The position numbers were made by a program, and so were the translations under genes. A stretch of DNA of 37,466 bases from positions 1 to 37,466 of the forward strand of contig CANQDA010000034.1 in NCBI GenBank assembly GCA_947591155.1, given 5' to 3'. Below, piece by piece: positions 23,500 to 32,317 of the stretch. Below the pieces are notes generated by a model that had not been told where the DNA came from, made no database searches, and saw only the letters and a list, made by a program, of their open reading frames with translations. This DNA comes from an uncultured Lachnospiraceae bacterium. GTDB taxonomy: Bacteria; Bacillota; Clostridia; Lachnospirales; Lachnospiraceae. Each line of letters starts with the position of its first letter. The first letter of the stretch is position 1.

Positions 23500-23565
23500 A
23501 CGGGACTGTCGTCAAGTAGAGCTCGTGAGGCACGGGCTGTTTTGCGGCAGTCCCGTTTGTATTTA
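23500..23565 (+). terminator. Two-tier terminator after rpmE
   Basis: ACGGGACTG (23500-23508) pairs with CAGTCCCGT (23548-23556) followed by TTGTATTT. Within the loop AGCTCGTG pairs with CACGGGCT through one G-U pair. It lies 12 bases after the rpmE stop. Confidence 0.75.
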
Positions 23566-23579
23566 TGTGATAAAGCCCG

Positions 23580-23689
23580 GTCTCCATGCAAAAGGCGCTG
23601 TGCGCCGGTGGCGCACGTTCAGCGCCGACCGAAGTGGAACGTAGACCAGGCGGCAAGTTCACTTGCCGGACTGTCTTTGCATGAGAGAC
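23580..23689. repeat. Structured non-coding element with 13-bp terminal inverted repeats
   Basis: GTCTCCATGCAAA (23580-23592) pairs with TTTGCATGAGAGAC (23676-23689) with one bulged base. Inside are GGCGCTG TGCGCC / GGCGCA ... CAGCGCC (23594-23626) and the palindrome CGGCAAGT TC ACTTGCCG (23651-23668). A further hairpin follows, GGATTGC/GCAATCC (23756-23787) with GCACGACGTGC inside. The layout, three helices inside a closing stem, suggests a dispersed miniature element or a structured RNA. No gene fits in 23566-23821. Confidence 0.6.
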
Positions 23690-23821
23690 GCTAACCCGCA
23701 TGAGCAAAAAAGCAGCGTGAACGGAGTGAGCGATGCGATTTGCGAATGCAGGGTAGGATTGCGGGAGCACGACGTGCGGAGCAATCCGTGGGCTTTTAGC
23801 TGTAGAGAAGGAGGAATTGCG

Positions 23822-25024
23822 ATGAAACCATCCGGGATAGGCGGACAGGCGGTGATCGAGGGCGTCATGATGCGCAACGGCGGCAAGTACGCGGTGGCGG
23901 TGCGGACGCCGGACAAACAGATCGTGGTGGACGTGCAGGACTGCAAGAGCTCGAAATTCAAGCATCAGAAGTTTGTGAAGCTGCCGATCATCCGCGGCGT
24001 GGTGAATTTTGTCGATTCGCTGGTGCTCGGCATGAAGTCGCTGATGTACTCCGCGTCGCTCTTCGCGGAAGAGACCGACGAGGAGAGAGAGGAGCGCGAG
24101 GGCAAGGCGCGTGAAAAGGCGCAGGCCAAAGCGCAGAAGCTCAAGGCAAAAGGGAAGGACGCCGAGGCGCAGAAGGTGCTCGATAAATGCGAGGAGAAGC
24201 TGAAGAAGGAGGTCGAGAATCCGGATTCGGCCGGGGACGACGCGCTGATGACGGCGACGGTAGTTATCTCACTCGCGTTCTCGGTGGCGCTTTTCATTCT
24301 GCTGCCGTATTTCCTGTCGCGCTTCCTGCGGGGCGTGATCGCGTCCGAGACGTTGATCCTGGTGGCGGAGGGTATCGTGAAGCTGATCATTTTCTTCGGA
24401 TATTTATATCTGGTCTCGCGGATGAAAGACATCCAGCGCAACTTCATGTATCACGGCGCGGAGCACAAGTGCATCAACTGCATTGAGCACGGGCTGGAGC
24501 TGAACGTGGAAAATGTGCGGGCGAGCTCGCGCGAGCACAAGCGCTGCGGCACGAGCTTCCTGTTTATCGTAATGTTTGTGAGTATCGTGTTCATCATGGT
24601 GGTGAGCATTCCACTGTTCGCGTTGATCCATGTACACGCGGGATTCTGGCGCGTCGTGTTGCGTCTGGCGCTGCTGCCGCTGATCGCGGGCGTGTCGTAC
24701 GAGTTCATCCGGCTGGCGGGGACGAGCGACAGTAAGATCGTCAACATCCTGAGTAAGCCGGGCATGCTGCTGCAGCACATGACGACGAAGGAGCCGGACG
24801 ATTCGATGATCGAGGTGGCGATCGCGTCGGTTGAGGCGGTGTTCGACTGGAAGAAATTTGAAAACGAGGAGTTCGGGACACACTATGAGATAGATGAGAA
24901 GGCGCAGGCGGAAAGCGGATCGGATGAAGAAAAACCGGGGCAGACGGATCTGGATGAGCAGGTGGAATCGGACGAAGAACCGGCTGATGCCGAGAGTAAG
25001 TCGAGTGTGCAGGAGAATGGATGA
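23822..25024 (+). CDS. DUF1385 (YqhQ-like) membrane protein
   Basis: This 400-aa protein starts MKPSGIGGQAVIEGVMMRNG, the hallmark of DUF1385, and contains MYHGAEHKCINCIEHG and RCGTSFLFIV, also typical. Four membrane helices are visible (ATVVISLAFSVALFILLPYF, TLILVAEGIVKLIIFFGYLY, SFLFIVMFVSIVFIMVVSIP, LRLALLPLIAGVSYEFIRL). A Lys/Ala/Glu-rich insert, about 85-135, precedes the first helix, and the C-terminus is an acidic tail. Function is unknown. AGGAGG at 23810-23815 fixes the start. The stop overlaps the prmC start as ATGA, in line with the conserved gene order in Clostridia. Confidence 0.93.
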   Translation: MKPSGIGGQAVIEGVMMRNGGKYAVAVRTPDKQIVVDVQDCKSSKFKHQKFVKLPIIRGVVNFVDSLVLGMKSLMYSASLFAEETDEEREEREGKAREKAQAKAQKLKAKGKDAEAQKVLDKCEEKLKKEVENPDSAGDDALMTATVVISLAFSVALFILLPYFLSRFLRGVIASETLILVAEGIVKLIIFFGYLYLVSRMKDIQRNFMYHGAEHKCINCIEHGLELNVENVRASSREHKRCGTSFLFIVMFVSIVFIMVVSIPLFALIHVHAGFWRVVLRLALLPLIAGVSYEFIRLAGTSDSKIVNILSKPGMLLQHMTTKEPDDSMIEVAIASVEAVFDWKKFENEEFGTHYEIDEKAQAESGSDEEKPGQTDLDEQVESDEEPADAESKSSVQENG

Positions 25025-26352
25025 CTGATTCGGAAAGTCGCCGATTGACAATACTCCGGGGTGAAAGTCGAGGTATGAAGTTGGAACAGAAATCCGAACA
25101 GAGTTCCGGCAAGCAGAAGAAATTGATGAGCTTGCGGGAGATACTGCGGTCCGGGGAAGAATATCTGAAAGAGTGCGGCGTTGCGGACGCGTCCATGGAC
25201 GCATGGCTGCTTCTGGAGCATGTGACGGGGCTTGATCGCGCGCGGTATCTGGCGCGGGCGGAGGAGCCGTTGGAAAAAGTCTGCGGCTTTCTGCAGACGG
25301 CGAAAGCTGTGGAGCCTCAGGCGCGGAGTTGTTCTGCGGATGAAGTTAAGCCTGCGGATGGAGCAAGTCCTGCGATGCGGTCCGGCGTCGCGGAAGACCT
25401 GATTCAGAGCTACCGCGAATTGTTGGAACAGCGGGGTCGCCGCATTCCCCTTCAGCACCTGATCGGGGAGCAGGAGTTTATGGGATTCCCTTTTCTGGTG
25501 AATGAGCATGTGCTGATCCCCAGACAGGATACGGAGACGCTCGTGGAGGAGGCCTTGAAACGGCTGCGCCCGGGTATGCGGGTGCTCGATCTGTGCACCG
25601 GTTCCGGCTGCATCGCGGTGAGTCTGGTGAAGCTGGGAGCGGAGTATATTGCCAGGAAGCGCGCGCGGCGTACGGATAACGCTGAGACGGCTGCAGAGCT
25701 GCTGGAGAATGCGCGGCGTGCGAATGATGACGCGACGGCTGCAGAATTGCAGGAACATGCGGCGGCGAATCGAATGCTCTGCGTGGACGCCTCGGATATT
25801 TCCCCGGAGGCTCTTACGGTCGCGCGGGAGAACGCGCGTCGGCTGGGCGCGCAGGTGCACTTTGTTGAGAGCGATCTGTTCAACGGGATCGACAAAGCGA
25901 TTGATACTGCTAAGACAGATGAGTATTCTGTAAAAAGTGGAATTGATAATAAAACAGACGGAATGGACGGGACAGCCGAATCTGATGGAATGGAGAAAAC
26001 GAGCAAAGCCATAAGGACGGACGAGACGACCGGGCGGTATGACATGATCGTTTCGAATCCGCCCTATATCCGCACGGCGGTGATCGGGGAGCTGGCGGAG
26101 GAAGTGCGGCTGCATGAGCCGATACAGGCGCTCGACGGTTCGGAGGACGGACTGCGTTTTTACCGGGAGATCGTTCGGCAGAGTCCCGCGCATCTGACAG
26201 AGGGCGGTTGGCTGCTCTTCGAGATCGGTTACGATCAGGCGGAGGCGGTGTGTGCTTTGATGGCGGAGGCCGGTTTCGCGGAGACTGAAGTGATCCGGGA
26301 CCTGGCTGGACATGATCGTGTTGTCATCGGCAGATGGTGCGGACACAGCTGA
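25021..26352 (+). CDS. prmC: Release factor glutamine N5-methyltransferase, with insertions
   Basis: PrmC methylates the Gln of the GGQ motif in RF1 and RF2 using S-adenosylmethionine. The core is clear: LREILRSGEEYLKECGVADASMDAWLLLEHV, PLQHLIGEQEFMGFPF, PRQDTETLVEEAL, DLCTGSGCIAVSL (from D190), and the catalytic NPPY (N346-Y349). At 443 residues it is much longer than the usual 280 or so. Extra low-complexity segments lie at about 90-125, 212-248 (a 16-residue duplication RR...AAEL) and 297-338 (Asp/Gly/Lys-rich). The start overlaps the DUF1385 stop; homologous sequence begins only at MSLREIL (residue 36), and ATG 25075 is an alternative. prfA follows. Confidence 0.93.
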   Translation: MTDSESRRLTILRGESRGMKLEQKSEQSSGKQKKLMSLREILRSGEEYLKECGVADASMDAWLLLEHVTGLDRARYLARAEEPLEKVCGFLQTAKAVEPQARSCSADEVKPADGASPAMRSGVAEDLIQSYRELLEQRGRRIPLQHLIGEQEFMGFPFLVNEHVLIPRQDTETLVEEALKRLRPGMRVLDLCTGSGCIAVSLVKLGAEYIARKRARRTDNAETAAELLENARRANDDATAAELQEHAAANRMLCVDASDISPEALTVARENARRLGAQVHFVESDLFNGIDKAIDTAKTDEYSVKSGIDNKTDGMDGTAESDGMEKTSKAIRTDETTGRYDMIVSNPPYIRTAVIGELAEEVRLHEPIQALDGSEDGLRFYREIVRQSPAHLTEGGWLLFEIGYDQAEAVCALMAEAGFAETEVIRDLAGHDRVVIGRWCGHS

Positions 26353-26450
26353 AACGTCGGGGTATGACGCGGCGCCATACAGGATGAGAAGAGTAAATAT
26401 TGTTTTAAGGATATTTGAGAAAATAGGAGACAGGACAGGGAGGAATTTCC

Positions 26451-27521
<1,071 letters not shown>

Positions 27522-27681
27522 ACAGCTGAGATATAACGACCGGATGTGAGGGAAGGACAGAGAAGCAGACAGGCAGACAGGGCAGACAGAGAGATAGACA
27601 GGGCAGACAGGGCCGGGCGGGCAACTGGAGAAGAAGGCAGCAAAGAGCGGCGATTTGACGAAAAGCGAGGAGAACAGCGAT

Positions 27682-28125
27682 ATGGAAGAGACAAAAAAAG
27701 ACCGGACATATCCGATAAACAGCATCCGCGTCTGTGTGGACAGCGCCGCGGCGGATGAATTTCAGGGAAGATTTTACAGCAAGATGAACCCCGATCCAAT
27801 CGGCTTTCGCGATATCGGGGAGCTGATCGTGCTTGCCGACAAGCTCTTTGACAAGCGGGGTTATCCGCAGACCTTTCAGGAGAGGCGGAGCTTTCGAGGG
27901 ACGACGGCCGGGGCGGGACATTACGCCGCGCCGGAGATCTTCCTCACAGACGATGAGATTGAGGCGCAGAGCGGGGTCCACGGCACGTTCGACATTCTGG
28001 TGGAGAGCCGCAGGCGGGCCGGCTGGCAGGGTATGTTACTCGGTGGGGACGGGAGTATGCACGAGTATCGAAGCGAGATGGAGCTGCTGAGGGAGATCGA
28101 CGCAGAGCTGAGGCGGAAGAAGTAG
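27682..28125 (+). CDS. Small two-module protein of unknown function (WQG motif)
   Basis: This 147-aa protein has two visible modules. Residues about 12-70 contain IRVCVDSAAADEFQGRFYSK ... LVLADKLFDKRGYPQTFQERRSF, and about 95-147 contain FDILVESRRRAGWQGMLLG ... YRSEMELLREIDAEL. I recall similar small proteins from Lachnospiraceae but know no function. The second module matches the small protein at 33486 (FILEVND ... WQGQLKWI ... FRSVIEMLRLIDSAV). GAGGAG lies ten bases before the ATG. The 160-base gap upstream holds a low-complexity GCAGACAG-type repeat (about 27562-27612) and nothing else I can support. Confidence 0.7.
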   Translation: MEETKKDRTYPINSIRVCVDSAAADEFQGRFYSKMNPDPIGFRDIGELIVLADKLFDKRGYPQTFQERRSFRGTTAGAGHYAAPEIFLTDDEIEAQSGVHGTFDILVESRRRAGWQGMLLGGDGSMHEYRSEMELLREIDAELRRKK

Positions 28126-28212
28126 AAAAGCAGTCGATGTCGCATGATAAAGTGTGTAGATTTTCAAAAGCAAAAACCAGATGAATAAAATTGTGAAAAA
28201 ACCGTAAAAATA

Positions 28213-28242
28213 TTGACATTAAATCAAAAACCTGTATATTAT
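28213..28242 (+). promoter_or_regulatory. Strong promoter of the ATPase/RloB module
   Basis: TTGACA at 28213-28218 is followed by TATATT (28235-28240, spacer 16) or TATTAT (28237-28242, spacer 18) in an AT-rich stretch. The ribosome site GGAGGAGG follows directly. Confidence 0.7.
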
Positions 28243-28266
28243 ATTGATATGGAGGAGGTTTGCGAT

Positions 28267-29460
28267 ATGTTGATTCAGTTTATGGTGAAGAATTTCCTGT
28301 CGTTCCGGGATGAGACTGTGTTTGACATGACGGCAATTAATGCGTATAAGGAGCATCCGGGAAACCTGATTGACGTCGGGACAAAGGAGAAATATATCAG
28401 AGTTGCGGCAATCTACGGAGCGAATGCGAGCGGCAAGACAAACCTGTGTGCGGCTATGGTATATTTTCTGAGGATTATTGCCGAGTCATTTAATAACATG
28501 TCTGATGGGTATAGTGCGGCAATTGAGAAATACTATGATCCGTTTTCTTTTGAGGATCATAAAGGCAACTCTGAATTTGAGGTTGTTGAATTTTCAGGAG
28601 ATTACGAGTACAAATACGGATTTGAGTACAATGCAGAGTGCATTGTGACTGAATGGCTATATAGAAAAAATTTGAAGACAAACCGAACAGTTGTTATTTT
28701 TGAGAGGACAACAGACAAAATCGAATTTGGCGCTATTGTCAGAAAAGAATGTGATGTGTATAAAGAACAGCTTCCTGTTGAGACATTGGCGCTTTCCTTT
28801 TTTAATAAATTAAAACTTCAAACTGATATTTTCAGATATTTTTATGATTCTGTTATGTCTACGCTAATTGTTCCCGCAAGTATTCGTGAGGATGCAAGAA
28901 TGTTGGAAAGATATTTGCCCGGGTTGGTGGATCATGATAAGCCAAAGCTGTTGGAGTTTCTGGCGGCGATTGATACTGGAATTAAGGATATCGATTATGA
29001 TGATAATGAGAAAGAAATCAGATTTGTCACATTTCATAAAGGACGGGATGGAGAGGAATATCCGTTAAATCTATATAACGAGTCCGAAGGAACTCTAAAA
29101 AGTATTCTGCTTTATATTTATGTGAGGAAAGCGATTCAGGGAAACAGACTGATTTTGGTTGATGAGTTGAATATTAAATTGCATCCGTTGCTGTTGAAGT
29201 TCATCATTGATTTATTTTACAACGAGGATTCCACAGCACAGTTGATTTACACGACGCATGATACGACATTGATGGATAAGAAATTTTTCAGGAGAGACCA
29301 GATCTGGTTTGTTCAGAAGGATGAGTTCGGATATTCGGAAGTGTCTGCGCTTTCAGATTTCAAGGTCAGGTCAGACGCGTCGTTTGAGAAAGACTATCTG
29401 GCGGGAGTGTACGGCGGTATTCCGTATCTTCGGGAATTTGTAATGAAAGAAGGCGAATAA
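28267..29460 (+). CDS. AAA15-type ATPase (COG1106-like), probable defence protein
   Basis: This 397-aa ABC/SMC-like ATPase starts MLIQFMVKNFLSFRDETVFDM, typical of the AAA15/AAA21 family. Walker A is YGANASGKTN (K57). The signature-like SEGTLKSI is followed by Walker B LILVDELNIKLHP (D299-E300) and a switch histidine in YTTHDTTLMD (H331). A helical insert lies between. It forms a two-gene unit with the RloB-like TOPRIM protein: the stop is immediately followed by its GTG start. ATPase + TOPRIM pairs (PARIS AriA/AriB, OLD/Gabija proteins) are established anti-phage systems; this pair resembles RloA/RloB. Base composition is AT-richer than prfA upstream, in line with transfer. ATG 28267 is fixed by GGAGGAGG. 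Confidence 0.88.
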   Translation: MLIQFMVKNFLSFRDETVFDMTAINAYKEHPGNLIDVGTKEKYIRVAAIYGANASGKTNLCAAMVYFLRIIAESFNNMSDGYSAAIEKYYDPFSFEDHKGNSEFEVVEFSGDYEYKYGFEYNAECIVTEWLYRKNLKTNRTVVIFERTTDKIEFGAIVRKECDVYKEQLPVETLALSFFNKLKLQTDIFRYFYDSVMSTLIVPASIREDARMLERYLPGLVDHDKPKLLEFLAAIDTGIKDIDYDDNEKEIRFVTFHKGRDGEEYPLNLYNESEGTLKSILLYIYVRKAIQGNRLILVDELNIKLHPLLLKFIIDLFYNEDSTAQLIYTTHDTTLMDKKFFRRDQIWFVQKDEFGYSEVSALSDFKVRSDASFEKDYLAGVYGGIPYLREFVMKEGE

Positions 29461-30147
29461 GTGGGTTCGGACGATCTGTTCAAAAAACGCAGAAAGGAAC
29501 GAGAGCAAAGAAGACATGAATACAAAACTCCCAGGGCGAATTCATATTTGATCGTGACGGAGGGAGAACGGACAGAGCCGCTTTATTTCAAGGGGATAGA
29601 GAAACAGATCAAGGATAAAATCGGCGGAAGGGTAGATGTTATTGCCGCGCCGATGATAGAGATACATGGGGAAGGAAGCTACACTGAGAAATTGATAGAA
29701 CTCACAGAACGAATCGTAAAAAAGGCCGGAGTCATATACCAGAATATCTGGGTGGTCTTTGACAAAGATGATTTTGAGGATTTCGACCGGGCTATAGCGG
29801 ATGGTATAGAGAAGGGCTACAAGATAGCATGGAGCAACCAGTCGTTCGAGTACTGGTTATATCTGCACTTTTATTACAGTGATTCTGCACTTCACAGAGA
29901 GGACTGGAATGAAAAACTGGATGAGATATTTCGAAGATATCATTTTGGAAACGGTAAATATCAGAAGAATTATGCAGACATTTACAACATGGTTGATTCT
30001 TTTGATGGAGTGAATACTGCGATAAAAAATGCGAAACGCAGAATGGCAGGATTTCGGAATAGCTTTGACAAGCCGTCAGAATATGATCCCGGGACAACCG
30101 TATATGAACTGGTGCAGGAGCTCAAACGGTATTTGGAGAAACCATAA
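29461..30147 (+). CDS. RloB-like TOPRIM protein, partner of the ATPase
   Basis: This 228-aa protein begins at GTG directly after the ATPase stop. RloB-family marks are a basic N-terminus, YLIVTEGERTEPLYF (E34), WVVFDKDDFEDF (D101, D103) and WSNQSFEYWLYLHF. The Glu and the DxD fit a TOPRIM-type metal site as in OLD nucleases and AriB. In related systems the TOPRIM partner is the toxic nuclease, released or activated by the ATPase; that role here is inference. There is no terminator between the genes, and the pair has its own strong promoter. Confidence 0.87.
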   Translation: MGSDDLFKKRRKEREQRRHEYKTPRANSYLIVTEGERTEPLYFKGIEKQIKDKIGGRVDVIAAPMIEIHGEGSYTEKLIELTERIVKKAGVIYQNIWVVFDKDDFEDFDRAIADGIEKGYKIAWSNQSFEYWLYLHFYYSDSALHREDWNEKLDEIFRRYHFGNGKYQKNYADIYNMVDSFDGVNTAIKNAKRRMAGFRNSFDKPSEYDPGTTVYELVQELKRYLEKP

Positions 30148-30264
30148 AGGGTAGCGGGCGCAATGGTCTCCATAGCGCTGCAAAATGAGCAGCATCGGAT
30201 GGGATGATGAAATGTGCGCAGTCTCGGCCTGAGATACCGGACAACAGAAAAGGAGTGCGATACC

Positions 30265-30882
30265 ATGAAACACACCGCAATGACGATCTTATATGAGGTG
30301 CATGACAACCTCTACGTGAACCTGACGAACAAATGCCCGTGCGCGTGCACATTCTGTCTGCGGCAGACGCGCGAGAGCATGGAGGAGTCTGGGCCGTTGT
30401 GGCTGGAGCATACGCCGACGCTTGATGAGGTGTTGGCGGAGTTTGAAAAGTTCGATATGGTCAAATACGGGGAAGTGGTCTTCTGCGGTTTCGGGGAGCC
30501 GACCGAGGCGCTGGATGTGCTGCTTCAGACTGCGCGCTTCGTGAAGGAGCGCTATGGAAAACCGATCCGCATCAACACGAACGGCCTTGGCAATCTCGTG
30601 AATGGGAAGGACATCGCCCCGCTCTTTGATGGGCTCATCGACACGGTCTCGATCAGCCTCAACACGCCGGATCGGGAGAAATATTATGAGCTCGTGCGCC
30701 CGAAGTTCGGGGAGCAGTCGTTCGACGCGATGCTCGACTTCGCGCGGGAGTGCGTAAAGTACGTGCCGCATGTCGTGATGACGACTGTGGCGACGACGTT
30801 GACCGCGCAGGAAGAGGAGCAGTGCCGCGCGATCTGCGAGCAGTTGGGCGTGAGCTACCGCATCCGTCCGTGGGAGGACTGA
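30265..30882 (+). CDS. TatD-associated-type radical SAM protein
   Basis: This 205-aa protein carries the CxxxCxxC iron-sulfur motif (C24, C28, C31) in NLTNKCPCACTFCLR, then VVFCGFGEPTE, the SAM-binding GGEPT-like segment, IRINTNGLGN and VSISLNTPDREKYYEL. It resembles the short radical SAM family found beside TatD DNases (TIGR04038), whose reaction is not known; no TatD gene lies in this window. The start ATG 30265 follows AAAGGAG. Its GC-rich composition returns to the chromosomal level, marking the right edge of the ATPase/RloB block. Confidence 0.85.
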   Translation: MKHTAMTILYEVHDNLYVNLTNKCPCACTFCLRQTRESMEESGPLWLEHTPTLDEVLAEFEKFDMVKYGEVVFCGFGEPTEALDVLLQTARFVKERYGKPIRINTNGLGNLVNGKDIAPLFDGLIDTVSISLNTPDREKYYELVRPKFGEQSFDAMLDFARECVKYVPHVVMTTVATTLTAQEEEQCRAICEQLGVSYRIRPWED

Positions 30883-30915
30883 GGGGATACTCGTCCATAT
30901 AATCACTTTTTGCTA

Positions 30916-30944
30916 TTGACATTCATTTTGAAATATGATATATT
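30916..30944 (+). promoter_or_regulatory. Promoter for the Rpn-family gene
   Basis: TTGACA (30916-30921), exactly 17 bases, then TATATT (30939-30944). The leader is about 160 bases and AT-rich, with CATACG/CGTATG-type complementary pieces but no known riboswitch. Confidence 0.75.
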
Positions 30945-31110
30945 TTTTGCGTCTGGAAATCACAGGCAGTTCTGCCGGTACTCCCATACGAATAAGATCA
31001 ACTTTATTACTTCTTTCTACAAATGATGAAAATACGAATTTCTGTATGAAAAACGTATGAATCGCAAATTCTGCGAATGGTAATTGTATCAGAAAGGAGT
31101 TATTTTTATG

Positions 31111-32067
31111 GATCAAAAGAAAAGCATTACTTTTTTGGAGAGCATGAGCGGACCGCTCGACTATCCACTCACGAACGACTATATGTTTCGTGCGCTGATG
31201 CAGAGCAGCAATAACACTCTGCGTCATCTTCTTGCAGCTCTTTTAGATGTTCCCTACGAGGAAATCTATTCCTGTGAGATTCTTAATCCGATCATTCTGG
31301 GCGAGGCCATCGATCAGAAGACCTGCGTCATGGATGTTCGCGTTTGCATGAACAATGATCGTCTGATCAATCTCGAGATGCAGATGTATCCTTACGCGGC
31401 CTGGCCTGATCGTGCGCTGTTTTATCTTTGCCGCCTTTATTGCAGCATCAAGCGCGGGCAAGATTACAGCGATGCGCTTCCATCCGTACATATCGGCATC
31501 CTGAATAAATCTCCGTTCCCGGAGGTGGACAAGTTTTACAGCAAATACGAGCTAGCGGATATAGAAGACCCGGAAAAGATACATGTTTTCACTGGCAATT
31601 TTTCACTCCGTGTGCTAAACTTAAGTCAGTTGGACAATGTTTCGGGAGAGGGGCGCTCCTCTGAGATTTATACCTGGGCGCAACTGTTCCGAGCCACCAC
31701 ATGGGAGGAGGTCAAAATGCTGGCAGAGAAAAATAATTTTATTCAGGAAGCATCTGAGCATCTGCACATCCTTACCGAAGATGAAAAAATCCGCCTGCAG
31801 TGTGAAGGGCGGGAGATGTACGAGCGTGATATGGCAAGCGCACGCGGCGATGGAAGAAGAGCAGGCCGGGAAGAAGGACGACAAGAAGGGCGACAAGAAG
31901 GAAAGGAACTCGTCAACCGCCTTAACGAACTTCTTCTTAACGATGGACGTCTGGATGATCTGAGGCGTGCTGTGAAGGATCCCGAATATCAGGAACAGTT
32001 GATGAAGGAGTATGGGATACAATGGGAAAGTACGGGATACCGCAGCAGAAATGCAGCGACTGTGTGA
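31111..32067 (+). CDS. Rpn-family PD-(D/E)XK nuclease/transposase-like protein
   Basis: This 318-aa protein starts with DYPLTNDYMFRALMQ, typical of Rpn/PDDEXK_2 proteins. The nuclease core is VMDVRVCMNNDRLINLEMQMYPY, with the D...ExQ pattern, followed by WPDRALFYLCRLYCSIKRGQDY. The C-terminal part is helical with the tandem REEGRQEGRQEG often seen in this family and a YQEQLMKEYGI end. Rpn proteins promote RecA-independent recombination in E. coli; many copies are thought to be selfish or defence-linked. AAAGGAG lies eight bases before ATG 31111. Confidence 0.9.
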   Translation, partial: DQKKSITFLESMSGPLDYPLTNDYMFRALMQSSNNTLRHLLAALLDVPYEEIYSCEILNPIILGEAIDQKTCVMDVRVCMNNDRLINLEMQMYPYAAWPDRALFYLCRLYCSIKRGQDYSDALPSVHIGILNKSPFPEVDKFYSKYELADIEDPEKIHVFTGNFSLRVLNLSQLDNVSGEGRSSEIYTWAQLFRATTWEEVKMLAEKNNFIQEASEHLHILTEDEKIRLQCEGREMYERDMASARGDGRRAGREEGRQEGRQEGKELVNRLNELLLNDGRLDDLRRAVKDPEYQEQLMKEYGIQWESTGYRSRNAATV

Positions 32068-32100
32068 TCGATCACAAAAGCGAGAAACGATAAATATGCG

Positions 32101-32144
32101 GCCGCTCGGCCCTGTGTACGCAGGGTTGGGCGGCTTTCACTTTG
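32101..32144 (+). terminator. Probable terminator after the Rpn-family gene
   Basis: A 14-base stem, 32101-32114 with 32121-32134, pairs fully if three G-U pairs are allowed, around loop TGTACG. It is followed by TTTCACTTT, a moderate T-run. Confidence 0.6.
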
Positions 32145-32230
32145 CCCGGAAAAGCCGCACCCATCCTGTCCTTTCAAAAAATTTCTCCACCCGAGCAAAA
32201 AAATCATAAAAAACGCTTGACGAAACAATT

Positions 32231-32255
32231 TGCGAAAGAGTTCGCATGTTATACT
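32231..32255 (+). promoter_or_regulatory. Extended -10 promoter with overlapping palindromic operator
   Basis: TGCGAA AGAG TTCGCA (32231-32246) is a perfect inverted repeat. It is immediately followed by TGT-TATACT (32247-32255), an extended -10 box. The -35 position is poor, so the promoter may need or be controlled by a factor bound to the palindrome. The gene at 32318 follows. Confidence 0.55.
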
Positions 32256-32317
32256 CAAATCACAAAGAACGAAAACGATTTCGAACATAGATAGCAAGTA
32301 AGAGGGAGGACAACACA

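Noticed and set aside
23663..23821. N-terminal extension of the DUF1385 protein from an upstream ATG
   Set aside because: The extension translates the structured non-coding element; family members begin MKPSGIGGQAVIEG and AGGAGG precedes that ATG.
27546..27620. GCAGACAG-type repeats after prfA as a possible CRISPR or regulatory array
   Set aside because: The units are only about eight bases, irregular and without spacers; this is simple low-complexity sequence.
30913..31227. Minus-strand open frame before the Rpn-family gene
   Set aside because: It overlaps the consensus promoter and leader of the plus-strand gene and has no ribosome site or recognisable motif.
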